53,787 nucleotides of DNA from JAAYCB01 sp012744395 (GTDB lineage Bacteria > Planctomycetota > Planctomycetia > Pirellulales > Thermoguttaceae), in assembly GCA_028703175.1 (NCBI GenBank), contig JAQVNJ010000027.1, positions 1 through 53,787 of the forward strand, written 5' to 3'. Position 1 is the first letter of the stretch; the number at the start of each line of letters is the position of its first letter. A program made the position numbers and the translations under genes. Below are positions 26,134-36,062 of this stretch, one piece after another. The notes beneath the pieces were generated by a model. That model was not told the DNA's origin, did not search any database, and saw only the letters and a list, made by a program, of their open reading frames with translations.

Positions 26134-27153
26134 ATGCGCGCATCCGACGGTCTTGCGTTTCGCGGTTCCATGCCGTTGGCGATTGCCCTGGCGGCCGCCT
26201 TGTCCTTCAATGCATTGCCGATAGCGCCCGCCCTGGCGGCCGGCAACGCGCCCGGCGCGGTGGCGAGGGGGCCGGAGGGTGGCGGCGGCCCCTCCGATGC
26301 CCGGCTTGCCTCCGCCTCGATGCCCGGGGGGCAAGACGCCGCGCCGCCAGCTCCCGAGAGACTCTCGCTCTGGTCGGGCCGGGCGCCTGTCGGGGATGGA
26401 GGGTCCGAGGCGGCCGACGCCTCGATCACGGTCCATCGGCCGGCGCTGGGAACCGCCACCGGCGCGGCGATCGTGATCTGCCCGGGCGGCGGGTATGGCG
26501 GCCTGGTCAGCGGCCCGGAGGGGCATGGCATCGCCGGCTGGCTCACCGGGCATGGGATCGCGGGGATTGTGCTCGAATACCGGCTCCCCAAGGGCAGGCC
26601 GTTCGTGCCGCTTCTGGACGCCCAGCGGGCGATCCGCACGGTTCGGACGAACGCGCAGAAGTGGGGCATCGATCCGGCCCGCATCGGCATCATCGGGTTC
26701 TCCGCGGGCGGGCACCTCGCCTCCACCGCCGGGACCCACTTCGACGGCGGCGAGCCCCAAGCGGCCGATCCGATCCAGCGGGCAAGCTGCCGACCGGATT
26801 TCGTGATCCTCGTCTACCCCGTCGTCACGATGGGCGCGAAGACCCACGGCGGATCGAAGCGCAACCTGCTCGGGCCCGATCCGAAACCCGAGATGGTGGA
26901 CCTGTTTTCCAACGAGAAACAAGTGACCGGCCAGACGCCGCCGATGTTCCTGGCTCACGCCCAGGACGACAAGACGGTCCCGGCGGACCACAGCCGGATG
27001 CTCCACGAGACCCTCAAAGCGCACCACGTGGCGACCGAGTACCTGGAGCTGCCCAGCGGCGGCCACGGACTGGATGGCTACAAGGGGCCGATGTGGGATG
27101 CCTGGCAGAGCGCGGCGCTGGAGTGGCTGGCCGGGCAGAAGATGATTCGCTGA
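26134..27153 (+). CDS. Secreted alpha/beta-hydrolase esterase
   Basis: A 339-residue protein with signal peptide (MPLAIALAAALSFNALPIAPALAA). The hydrolase core has an oxyanion-type CPGGGYGG (116-123), nucleophile elbow GFSAGGH with Ser190, an acid residue in QDDKTVP (Asp278 or 279) and His311 in GGHGL. This matches the BD-FAE/acetyl-xylan-esterase-like group, which removes acyl groups from plant or algal polysaccharides. The start at 26134 has a GAGGA ribosome site; a further in-frame upstream start would add residues coded by the short repeats and is unlikely. The substrate is inferred from the family only. Confidence 0.85.
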   Translation: MRASDGLAFRGSMPLAIALAAALSFNALPIAPALAAGNAPGAVARGPEGGGGPSDARLASASMPGGQDAAPPAPERLSLWSGRAPVGDGGSEAADASITVHRPALGTATGAAIVICPGGGYGGLVSGPEGHGIAGWLTGHGIAGIVLEYRLPKGRPFVPLLDAQRAIRTVRTNAQKWGIDPARIGIIGFSAGGHLASTAGTHFDGGEPQAADPIQRASCRPDFVILVYPVVTMGAKTHGGSKRNLLGPDPKPEMVDLFSNEKQVTGQTPPMFLAHAQDDKTVPADHSRMLHETLKAHHVATEYLELPSGGHGLDGYKGPMWDAWQSAALEWLAGQKMIR

Positions 27154-27215
27154 GTTGGCGTGTTTAAAGTGGAAACGTGAGGGTTCCTCTCGCATTTCTG
27201 AGGAGGAGGGCGACC

Positions 27216-27721
27216 ATGAACCGGATCTCTCGCCGTGGTTTTCTCAAGCGATCGGCGGCGGTCTCCTCGGGCGTTTGGGCGGGGCTTGGCTCGACTGCCT
27301 GGCTTCGAGCGGCCGGCAGATCAAGAAGTTCCAGCCGGCAACGCCAGAGCTCGGCGCGAATTTCATCGACGCGGTCCGCAGCCGCCTCGCCGCCGATCTG
27401 GCGGCCGATATTCTCGACGGCCACCTCTCGGCCGCGCTGGTCCACCTGGGCAATATTTCACACCGCGTCGGCCGGGCCGTGCCCGAGCACGAGATCGGCG
27501 AACGGGTCGAGGGGAACCGGGAAATGGCCGCGGCCTACCAGCGGTTCAAGGCCCATCTGTCGGCCAACGGGGTCGATTTGGACAAAACGCCCGCCACGCT
27601 GGGAGCCATGCTCACGTTCGATTCCCAGACCGAGCGGTTCGTCGGCGAGCTGAGCCGGCCGGCGAACGAGTTGGTGGCCCGGCAATATCGCCGGCCGTTC
27701 GAGGTTCCGCAACAGGTGTGA
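27216..27721 (+). pseudogene. Gfo/Idh/MocA oxidoreductase, internally deleted and frameshifted
   Basis: The first 34 codons from 27216 encode a Tat signal (SRRGFLKRSAAV) preceded by an AGGAGGAGGG ribosome site. After about 27320 the family match continues in another frame, with NFIDAVRSRLAADLAADILDG, HLGNISHRVGR and a C-terminal YRRPFEVPQQV. These are typical of the last 125 residues of planctomycete Gfo/Idh/MocA proteins. The Rossmann domain, the EKP region and most of the catalytic domain, roughly 270 residues, are missing. So this is a remnant of an exported oxidoreductase that once headed the run of genes that follows. Confidence 0.78.
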
Positions 27722-27777
27722 GCTGCCCGGAAACAGCCTCCCCGGGTCACCCATCAACGATAGCACAGGAAGACCAG

Positions 27778-28713
27778 ATGACTCTCCCAAATCATCCGTC
27801 GGCACGCACGGCGTCGCGGCGCGCGTTTCTCGCCGTCGGAATCGGCGCTGCCGCGGGCGCCGGTGTCCTTTCGTCTCTTGGGGCCGCGGCGCCGGCGGCG
27901 GTCAAGGCCAAGATGCGGATCGGTCTGGCCACGTACAATTGGGGGAAGGACTGGGACATTCCTACGCTGATTGCCAACTGCCACAAGGCCGGTCTGGCCG
28001 GCGTGGAGTTGCGAACGAACCTGAAACACGCGCATGGCGTGGAAGTGACGCTCAGCGCCCGGGAGCGCGCCGAGGTCAAGGCGCGGTTTGCCGACAGCCC
28101 GGTGCGGATTGTGAGCATCGCTTGCAGCGAGCGGATGGACTGGCCGCAGCCGGAGCAGCTCCAGGCGGCGATCGAGGCGGCCAAGGCCCATCTGCGGCTC
28201 AGCCGCGACGTGGGCTGCGACGTGCTCCGCGTGTTTCCCAACCAATTCCACGCCGGTGTTCCGCACGTGCAGACGATCGAGCAGATTGCCCGGGCGTTGA
28301 ACGAGTTGGGCGCCGCGGCCGCCGGCCTCGGCCAGGAGGTGTCGCTGGAGGCCCACGGCTCGGCCGGCGAACTGCCCACGATCCGCGCGTTCATGGACCG
28401 GGTGACCCGGCCCAGCGTCCGCGTCCGGCTGAACTGCGACCCGCGCGACACCAAGGGCGCCGGCTTCGCGGCGAACTTCAACCTCGTGAGAGACTGTCTC
28501 TCGCGGATCATCCACCTGCATGACCTCAACGACCCGGATTACCCCTACGCGCTGATGGTCGAGTTGTTGATCAAGGCCGGATGGGAGGGCTGGGCACTGA
28601 TGGAGCAGGACCAGGTCGTCGCCGACCGCGTGGCGGCAATGATCGGGCAGAGAGAGCTTTGGGAGTCGATGATCGACAAGGCCTGTAATATCGATAAGGA
28701 GCAAACGTCATGA
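27778..28713 (+). CDS. Exported sugar phosphate isomerase/epimerase-like TIM barrel
   Basis: A 311-residue protein with a Tat-like signal (ASRRAFLAVGIGAAAGAG). Its xylose-isomerase-like TIM barrel has AGLAGVELRTN, CDVLRVFPNQF, EVSLEAHGSAGE, RVRLNCDPRDTKG, IIHLHDLND and GWALMEQDQ. The Glu, Asp and His residues suggest a metal site. Codons upstream to 27235 are open, but an AGGAAG site precedes the chosen ATG and the signal sits right after it. It overlaps the next oxidoreductase gene by four bases (ATGA), so the two are translationally coupled. The substrate is unknown. Confidence 0.85.
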   Translation: MTLPNHPSARTASRRAFLAVGIGAAAGAGVLSSLGAAAPAAVKAKMRIGLATYNWGKDWDIPTLIANCHKAGLAGVELRTNLKHAHGVEVTLSARERAEVKARFADSPVRIVSIACSERMDWPQPEQLQAAIEAAKAHLRLSRDVGCDVLRVFPNQFHAGVPHVQTIEQIARALNELGAAAAGLGQEVSLEAHGSAGELPTIRAFMDRVTRPSVRVRLNCDPRDTKGAGFAANFNLVRDCLSRIIHLHDLNDPDYPYALMVELLIKAGWEGWALMEQDQVVADRVAAMIGQRELWESMIDKACNIDKEQTS

Positions 28714-30101
28714 AACGCAACGATCTGTCGCCGGGGTCGCTATCGCGGCGGGATTTCATCAAGTGGGGCGGAACCCTGGCCGGCGGATCGGCCCTTGCGG
28801 CGGTCGCCATCCCGCGGGTGCATGCGGCGGAAGACAACACGATCCGGTTGGCGCTCGTCGGTTGCGGCGGCCGCGGCTCGGGAGCGGTGGCCAACGCGCT
28901 GACCGTTCCCAACGGCAACGCCAGGCTCGTGGCGATGGCCGACCTGTTTCCCGAGCGGCTTGCCGCCTCGCAGAAGAACCTCGCCCGCGAATTCGGCCCG
29001 GCGGTCGACGTTCCCGCCGACCGCCGGTTCGTCGGTTTCGACGCCTACCGCAAGGCGATCGACTGCCTCCGCCCCGGCGACGTGGCCTTGCTGACGACGC
29101 ATTCCGCGTTCCGCCCGATCCATTTGGAGTATGCCGTGGAGAAGGGGGTGAACGTCTTCATGGAGAAGAGCTTCGCCCCCGATCCGGCGGGAATCAAGCG
29201 GATCATTCGGGCGGGCGAGGCGGCCGAGAAGAAGAACCTGAAGATCGCCGCGGGCCTGATGTGCCGCCACTCGCCGGCCCGGCAGGCCCTGATCAAGAGA
29301 ATCCGCGACGGCGAGCTGGGCGAGATCATGTGGATCCGCGCCTACCGGATGGATGCCGGCGGCGGCCTGCCGCCCTACAAGGCGGGAGAAAACGAGCTGC
29401 TCTGGCAGATTCGCCGCGCGCCCTGGTTCCTCTGGGCGTCGTCGGGGCGGTTCATCGGGCTGATGGTCCACCAGATCGACGAATGCTGCTGGCTCAAGGA
29501 CGCCTGGCCGATCAGTGCCCACGGCGTCGGCGGGCGGATCGCCAACAGCCCCGACGCAAGCGAGAATGTCGATTCCTATTCGATCGAATATACCTTTGCC
29601 GACGGCGCCAAGGCGATGGTCGTCGGCAGGTATATCCCCAACTGCTACAACGAGTTCGCCACGTTCGCCCACGGCACGAAGCGCGCCGCGCAGTTCTCGG
29701 GCAACATCCACGCGCCGACCGTGCGGACCTACAAGAGCCAGGTGATCGCCGCCGACAACATCGACTGGAACTACGGTTACCAGGAGAGGAAAGACTGGTC
29801 GACGAGGTACCGCGGGTCGGAGAGCCCCTGGCAGGAAGAATGGAACGTGCTGTTGGCCGCGATCCGCGCGGACCGGCGGCACAATGAGGCTCGCCGGGCC
29901 GCCTACGCGGACCTCGCCTCGATCATGGGCCGCGCGGCGGTCCACTCGGGCAGGGTCATTACCTGGGAGGAGGCCCTGGCCTCGGATTTCGCCTTCTGCC
30001 CCAACCTCGACTCGCTCAACGCAGACAGTCAGCCCCCGGTCCGCGCCGACGCCGAGGGCCGCTACGCCCCGCCGATCCCCGGCGCGTGCAATGAAATCTG
30101 A
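28710..30101 (+). CDS. Tat-exported Gfo/Idh/MocA oxidoreductase
   Basis: A 463-residue protein. The Tat signal is LSRRDFIKWGGTLAGG. The Rossmann glycines GCGGRG are at 51-56. In place of the usual EKP this subgroup has EKS (152-154), keeping the catalytic Lys. The segment FIGLMVHQIDECCWLKDAWP belongs to the substrate domain. It is coupled to the preceding isomerase by an ATGA overlap and has an AAGGAG ribosome site inside that gene. The pair probably handles one carbohydrate intermediate outside the cytoplasm; the compound is unknown. Confidence 0.9.
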   Translation: MKRNDLSPGSLSRRDFIKWGGTLAGGSALAAVAIPRVHAAEDNTIRLALVGCGGRGSGAVANALTVPNGNARLVAMADLFPERLAASQKNLAREFGPAVDVPADRRFVGFDAYRKAIDCLRPGDVALLTTHSAFRPIHLEYAVEKGVNVFMEKSFAPDPAGIKRIIRAGEAAEKKNLKIAAGLMCRHSPARQALIKRIRDGELGEIMWIRAYRMDAGGGLPPYKAGENELLWQIRRAPWFLWASSGRFIGLMVHQIDECCWLKDAWPISAHGVGGRIANSPDASENVDSYSIEYTFADGAKAMVVGRYIPNCYNEFATFAHGTKRAAQFSGNIHAPTVRTYKSQVIAADNIDWNYGYQERKDWSTRYRGSESPWQEEWNVLLAAIRADRRHNEARRAAYADLASIMGRAAVHSGRVITWEEALASDFAFCPNLDSLNADSQPPVRADAEGRYAPPIPGACNEI

Positions 30102-30228
30102 CGTGAAGGGATTTACCGACGGGCACCGAAGATGGCCGCCGGGCGGTCCCGCGGCGCGAACGCGGGCAACCGCACGGGTGGCTTCGTCAACAGGCAATCA
30201 GACCCTGTCAACCTGGAACAAGAATCCC

Positions 30229-31197
30229 ATGTCCGACCAATCCAGAGATCGGTTCTCGCGGCGCGGTTTTCATCGCCGGGCGATGGCAGCTCTCGGCGGG
30301 GCGCTCGCCGACGGGCTGGTGCAGGGCGCGGCGCGTGCCGCCGCCGGGCAGCATCCGGCGGGGAAATACGTTGACATCCATGTCCACCTGACCCAGGACT
30401 GGGTCGCCGGCCAGGCGCCGCTCTCGACGGAGGCCCTGCTCGGCTGGATGGACGAGCGCCAGGTGGCGGAGGCCGTGGTGCTGCCGCTCGTCTCGCCCGA
30501 AAGCTGGCATTACATGGTGTCGAACGACTGGGTGTTCGACCAGACTCGGGCCCATCGCGACCGGCTGATACCGTTCTGCGACATCGATCCCCGCGCAACC
30601 TACGTCAAGGGGAAGGCCATCGGCCGGATGCTCGATCGCTACATCGAGGCGGGCGCCAAGGGCCTGGGCGAGCACAAGTGCGGCACGCCGATCGACGACG
30701 CCGGAAACCTGGACATCTTCCGCGCCTGCTCCGACCTGAAGTGGCCCGTGCTCCTGCATATGGACACCGTGCGCAACACCGATGAGCCGGGACTGCCGGG
30801 CCTGGAGCGCGCCCTCCAGGCGGCGCCCGGCGCCACGTTCATCGGCCATGCGACCGGCTGGTGGTCGTCGATCTCGGCGGTCAGCGACAGGAAAGAACTG
30901 GGCGGATATCCAACCGGGCCGGTCAAGCCCGGCGGCGCGGTCGACCGGTTGATGGAAAAGTACCCGAACATCTATGGCGATCTGTCGGCCGGCAGCGGCT
31001 TGAACGCCATCAGCCGCGACCCGGACTTCGGCCGCGAGTTCCTCATCCGCCGGGCTGACCGGCTGTTGTTCGGCACCGACTACCTGGCGGAGGGCCAGCA
31101 GGTCGGCCAGTTCGAGTTCCTCGACCGGCTTGACCTGCCGGCCGACGTCCAGGCCAAGATATTCCGTGACAACGCGCGCAGAATCTTGAACAGATAG
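30229..31197 (+). CDS. Exported amidohydrolase-2 family TIM-barrel hydrolase
   Basis: A 322-residue protein with a twin-arginine signal (FSRRGFHRRAMAALGG) and an amidohydrolase family 2 barrel. DIHVHLT gives the first metal-binding His pair (51 and 53), later ligands are HMDT and GHATG, and LLFGTDY holds the catalytic Asp. Such enzymes hydrolyse lactones or decarboxylate ring compounds. After a sugar dehydrogenase, a lactonase role would be logical, but that is inference. The frame is open about 115 codons upstream over the end of the previous gene; the Tat signal sets the start. Confidence 0.82.
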   Translation: MSDQSRDRFSRRGFHRRAMAALGGALADGLVQGAARAAAGQHPAGKYVDIHVHLTQDWVAGQAPLSTEALLGWMDERQVAEAVVLPLVSPESWHYMVSNDWVFDQTRAHRDRLIPFCDIDPRATYVKGKAIGRMLDRYIEAGAKGLGEHKCGTPIDDAGNLDIFRACSDLKWPVLLHMDTVRNTDEPGLPGLERALQAAPGATFIGHATGWWSSISAVSDRKELGGYPTGPVKPGGAVDRLMEKYPNIYGDLSAGSGLNAISRDPDFGREFLIRRADRLLFGTDYLAEGQQVGQFEFLDRLDLPADVQAKIFRDNARRILNR

Positions 31198-31262
31198 CGT
31201 CGATGGGAGTCCATCCCGGATTCTTCGACACCGGGTTGCCGCCTGTCCCGTCCGCGGGCGGC

Positions 31263-31291
31263 TTGACAAATGGCGGGAGACCGGCAACATT
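31263..31291 (+). promoter_or_regulatory. Candidate promoter of the toroid operon
   Basis: TTGACA at 31263-31268 is followed after 17 bases by AACATT (31286-31291), about 50 bases before the first ATG of the three-gene operon. The -35 is perfect, the -10 weak, similar in quality to the promoters of the DUF1559 array. Confidence 0.4.
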
Positions 31292-31342
31292 CCAGGTAGG
31301 GGCTTCAGACAGCGCCGATTTGTCCTAACCAGCAGTGAGACC

Positions 31343-32107
31343 ATGCCTTGCGTCAGCCTTTTACGTCTTGGCGGCCTCGTGGCAATCCTGCCGGCCGTTG
31401 CCCTCGGATCGGCATGGGCGCCGGCTGCCGAACCGCCGCCGGCCGCCCGTTCCTTGGATGACCAGTTGTTCGGCGATGCCGGGGGGGAGGCCGACGCCGA
31501 GGTCGACCGGCAACTGTTCGGCAACTCCGGAAGCGCTCCAAGTCCTGCGGCGGTGGAACAGAAGAAGACGGCGGATCAGCGGCGGATCGATGCCTGGAAC
31601 GATCTGCTCAAGGAGGAATTGAAGGCGGCGGCGATCGACGAAATGCAGAATCCGCTGGTCGGGATCGCCCGCAGCATGAGGCTCGCCGAAGGGCTCATCG
31701 GCCAGGCCAACTCGGGCCAGATGACGCAGCAGGTCCAGGCGGAGATCGTCGCGGATCTGGACAAGCTGCTCGAGCAGGCGCAGAAGAAGTGCCAGGCGTG
31801 CGCTAGCCCTTCCCAAAGCACCGCCGAGCGGAAGCCCGCCGAGCAGCCGAAACCGGGCGAACCGGAGGAGGGAAAGCCCGCCGCCAAGCCGTCGACCACG
31901 AGCGACGCCAAGCCCGGCAAGGCGGAAGGCCAGTCGGGCAACATCGCCGAGGCGATCGCGGCGATCAAGCAGGTTTGGGGTGAGCTGCCGGAGCAAGAGC
32001 GCCAGGAGATGCTCCAGTTGTCGGTCGAGGAGTTCTTGCCGAAATACGCCGACCTGATCGAGCAATACTACAAACGCCTCGCTGCGGATCGGAAGACCGT
32101 GCCATGA
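31343..32107 (+). CDS. Secreted helical protein with Pro/Lys-rich linker, function unknown
   Basis: A 254-residue protein. It has a signal peptide (LVAILPAVALGSAWAPAAE), a helical region about residues 70-155 (QNPLVGIARSMRLAEGLIGQ), a charged linker rich in Pro, Lys and Glu (165-200), and a C-terminal helical motif WGELPEQERQEMLQLSVEEF followed by LPKYADLIEQYYKRLA. The latter is recurrent in planctomycete exported proteins found beside BatA/DUF4159-type clusters. No enzyme motif is visible. It overlaps the next gene by four bases (ATGA), so it is probably made in step with the toroid protein. A structural or complex-forming role is a guess. Confidence 0.7.
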   Translation: MPCVSLLRLGGLVAILPAVALGSAWAPAAEPPPAARSLDDQLFGDAGGEADAEVDRQLFGNSGSAPSPAAVEQKKTADQRRIDAWNDLLKEELKAAAIDEMQNPLVGIARSMRLAEGLIGQANSGQMTQQVQAEIVADLDKLLEQAQKKCQACASPSQSTAERKPAEQPKPGEPEEGKPAAKPSTTSDAKPGKAEGQSGNIAEAIAAIKQVWGELPEQERQEMLQLSVEEFLPKYADLIEQYYKRLAADRKTVP

Positions 32108-33177
32108 CGAGTCAAACGGGCCGCCGCGGCCGATGGTTGACCGGACTGGTCAGCGCCCTGGCTGTGACGGCAGCCACGCTCTGGCAGGGAGCCGGCGGCC
32201 TGGCGGCCGAGGCCCCGCTCGTCGAGGCCGAGGCCGGGCGGATGATCAGCCCGGCGGCGGAAAAAGCCATTGAAAACGGCCTCCGCTATCTTGCCCGGGC
32301 CCAGCACGAGGATGGCTCCTTCGCCTCCGGCGGCTATCGCGGCAACGTGGCGATTAGCGGGCTGGCCGGGCTGGCCTTCCTGGCCAGCGGGAGCACGCCG
32401 AACCGCGGGCCGTATGGCGAGAACGTCGACCGGGCGGTCCGCTACATCATGGATCGCACCCAGGAAAGCGGATTCATCACGGCGCCGGGGTCCGCCAGCC
32501 ACGGGCCGATGTACGGGCACGGGTTCGCCGCGCTGTGTCTTGCGGAATGCTACGGGATGTCGGCCGAAGAGGAACTCCGCGACAAGCTGGCGCGGGCTGT
32601 CAACCTGATCGTCAATACCCAGAACGACGAGGGCGGGTGGCGGTATCAACCGCGGCGGCTGGACGCCGACATCTCCGTGACGATCTGCCAGGTGATGGCC
32701 CTCCGCGCTGCCCGGAATGCCGGGATCGAGGTGCCGCGGGAGACGATCGACAAGTGCATCGCCTACGTTCGCCGCTGCCAGAATCCGGACGGCGGATTCA
32801 TGTACATGGCCAGCGGCGGCGAAAGCGCGTTCGGCCGCTCGGCGGCGGGCGTCGTCGCCCTGCACAGCGCCGGGGTCTACGAGGGGCCGGAGCTTGCCAA
32901 GGGAATCCAGTACCTGATGGGCTTCCTGCCCGGCCAGAGCAGCGCCGCCTCGGCGGGGAGCTATTACTACTACGCGCACTACTACGCCGTCCAGGCGATG
33001 TGGCGCCAGGGCGGCACGTTCTGGCAACGCTGGTATCCGGCGATCCGCGATGAATTGGTCGAGCGGCAAAGGAGCGACGGCTCCTGGGTGTCGCCGATCT
33101 CGCCCGAATACGCCACCGCCATGTCGTGCATTGTCCTCCAGGTGCCCAACAACTATCTGCCGATCCTTCAGCGTTAG
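32104..33177 (+). CDS. Secreted prenyltransferase/squalene-oxidase-repeat toroid
   Basis: A 357-residue protein with an exported N-terminus and repeated motifs of the alpha/alpha-toroid terpene cyclase/prenyltransferase fold: AQHEDGSFASGGY, NDEGGWRYQPRR, CQNPDGGFMYMASGGESAFG and RSDGSWVSP. The acidic DXDD motif of squalene-hopene cyclases is not seen. Like other planctomycete relatives, it is probably a binding toroid and not a cyclase. Start and stop overlap with the upstream gene, and the next gene begins right after its TAG. I infer a joint secreted complex of the three products. Confidence 0.82.
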   Translation: MTSQTGRRGRWLTGLVSALAVTAATLWQGAGGLAAEAPLVEAEAGRMISPAAEKAIENGLRYLARAQHEDGSFASGGYRGNVAISGLAGLAFLASGSTPNRGPYGENVDRAVRYIMDRTQESGFITAPGSASHGPMYGHGFAALCLAECYGMSAEEELRDKLARAVNLIVNTQNDEGGWRYQPRRLDADISVTICQVMALRAARNAGIEVPRETIDKCIAYVRRCQNPDGGFMYMASGGESAFGRSAAGVVALHSAGVYEGPELAKGIQYLMGFLPGQSSAASAGSYYYYAHYYAVQAMWRQGGTFWQRWYPAIRDELVERQRSDGSWVSPISPEYATAMSCIVLQVPNNYLPILQR

Positions 33178-34368
33178 ATGAGTATCCCGTTCCGGCCAGG
33201 TGTCTTTGCCATCGCGATTGCGATTCTGACCGCTGCCGGTCCGCTCCGGGCCGGCGACGGGCCGCTGCTGGTGCCCGTCGAGGGCGAGCCTTTCCCGGCC
33301 ACCCTGGCCGCCAGCGACTCGGATGACAGCCTGGTGTTCAACGCAGCGGGCGGCCGCCGCGTGTTCGCCCGCCGCGACATCGTCTGCTGGGGCCGCTGCG
33401 CGGAGCCGGAACGGGGGCCGGTCCTGCTGCTCCGCGACGGATCGCTCCTGGCCGCCCGACGCGTCGACCTGAAGGATGGGGTGATCGGGGCCGATGCCGA
33501 CAGCCTGGGCCAATTGGAAATTCCCTTTAGCCGTCTCGCGGCCGTGGTACTCGAGCTGCCCGCCGCGCCCGTCCAGCGCGACCGGCTCCTCGATCGCGCC
33601 CTGCAAGCCGAGACGGCGGAGACTCGGGCGGTCTTGCTCAACGGCGACGTGGTCCGCGGACGATTGCTGGCCCTCGGCGGCACGGAGATCCAACTCGAGA
33701 CCGAGGTCGGGCCCGTGACGTTGGCCCTCGACCGGATCAGTTCGATCACGTTTCCGCAGGCCGCGGACGCGGAATCCGCCGCCGCGCCGGGCCGGATCGT
33801 CGTCGGACTGGATGACGGGAGCCGCGTGCTGGCCGAGCGGCTGGCGATCGGGGAGCGGGAAGCGACGCTGGTCGGCGGCGGCGTTGCGTCGACGATCGAT
33901 CCGCAGCGCATCGTGTTTCTCCAGCCGGCAAGCGATCGGGTGGTGTACCTGTCCGACTTGGCGCCCGATGGCTACCGGCACGTGCCGTTTCTCAACCTCG
34001 CTTGGGATTATCGCCTGGATCGCAACGTGCTCGGCGGCCGCCTCCGCAATGCGGGGCAAATCCATCTGAAGGGGATCGGCATGCACACCGCCAGCCGCTT
34101 GACCTTTGCGCCGCCGGAGGATGCCAGGTCGTTTCAGGCGTCGCTGGCCATCGACGACGCCGCCAGAGAGCTCGGCAGTGTGCGGTTCCGCGTGTTTGTC
34201 GACGGCGGTCAGAAGTACGTCAGCCCGACGATTCGCGGCGGCGCTCCGCCGGCGCCGATCGAGGTCGACGTCCGCGGCGCGCAGCGCGTCGACCTGGTCG
34301 TCGACTACGCCGACCGGGCGGACGTGCAGGACCATGCCAACTGGCTTGGCGCCCGATTCGTCCGGTAG
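33178..34368 (+). CDS. Secreted NPCBM-domain protein
   Basis: A 396-residue protein. A signal peptide is followed by a beta-rich region of about 240 residues, which contains several short barrel-like units (GPVLLLRDGSLLAARRVDL, ETRAVLLNGDVVRGRLLAL). A C-terminal NPCBM carbohydrate-binding domain follows (about 265-396: KGIGMHTASRLTF, VRFRVFVDGGQKYVS, VDLVVDYADRADVQDHANW). NPCBM domains bind galactose-type glycans or cell-surface polysaccharides. The ATG directly follows the stop of the toroid gene with no gap. It is the last gene before a convergent mutase gene. Confidence 0.85.
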   Translation: MSIPFRPGVFAIAIAILTAAGPLRAGDGPLLVPVEGEPFPATLAASDSDDSLVFNAAGGRRVFARRDIVCWGRCAEPERGPVLLLRDGSLLAARRVDLKDGVIGADADSLGQLEIPFSRLAAVVLELPAAPVQRDRLLDRALQAETAETRAVLLNGDVVRGRLLALGGTEIQLETEVGPVTLALDRISSITFPQAADAESAAAPGRIVVGLDDGSRVLAERLAIGEREATLVGGGVASTIDPQRIVFLQPASDRVVYLSDLAPDGYRHVPFLNLAWDYRLDRNVLGGRLRNAGQIHLKGIGMHTASRLTFAPPEDARSFQASLAIDDAARELGSVRFRVFVDGGQKYVSPTIRGGAPPAPIEVDVRGAQRVDLVVDYADRADVQDHANWLGARFVR

Positions 34369-34490
34369 GGTGGTCGAGAGCGGACCGTCCCGATGCGGTT
34401 GAGACGGCCGTTGCCTGTCGAGAATCCAACCGCTTTTGCGCAACCGGTTCGGCAGCGCCGCCCCACCGATCGCCAATTACAAGGTATCGC

Positions 34491-34510
34491 GACGGGCCGG
34501 GAGACCCGTC
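34491..34510. terminator. Possible hairpin between convergent genes
   Basis: GACGGG (34491-34496) and CCCGTC (34505-34510) could form a six-pair hairpin in the 150-base gap between the NPCBM gene and the ApgM gene. There is no T-run, so a terminator role is only suggested by position. Confidence 0.3.
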
Positions 34511-34518
34511 CTACGCGG

Positions 34519-35724
<1,206 letters not shown>

Positions 35725-36062
35725 GCGCGTGGTTCCTTGGAGCGAAAGCCGTCGGGGGGCTACATGTTTCCCGTCATGGCGAACAGTGTTCACCTCGCTG
35801 CCAGGCTCCGGCCTGGCAACGTCGACACGGTTCCCCAGCCGGAGCTTGGCAGCCGGGGGGGCAGGATTCCAGGAGAGTCGGGAGCCTGGGAACCAGGACA
35901 CCTGCGACCTGTCATCTCTCGTCCACCCATTTTCCTGCCCCGGGGCTCCAGGGCAAGTGGGGGGGCCGCCCGCGCGCCCCTCTGGCGGCAGGGGGCTGCG
36001 GTCGGCTATCCTTCATGGTTCCTGGAAGACGCGGACCCTTACCCGGATCGGAAGCGCAAACG
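35725..36062. other. Divergent intergenic region with palindromic element E
   Basis: This 338-base gap between apgM and pgi contains the palindromic element described next and a further short CCTGGGAACCAGG inverted repeat near 35885-35897. No promoter could be assigned with confidence. Confidence 0.5.
35797..35853. repeat. Palindromic element E
   Basis: GCTGCCAGGCTCCGGC (35797-35812) and GCCGGAGCTTGGCAGC (35838-35853) form a 16-base inverted repeat with one mismatch. The left part also folds by itself (TGCCAGGC/GCCTGGCA), and the right part resembles the core of element A. Confidence 0.7.

Noticed and set aside
27155..27721. A separate 188-residue protein gene
   Set aside because: The first third has no family likeness and the rest is the C-terminus of an oxidoreductase. 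The ribosome site and Tat signal belong to the other frame, so a broken gene explains it better.
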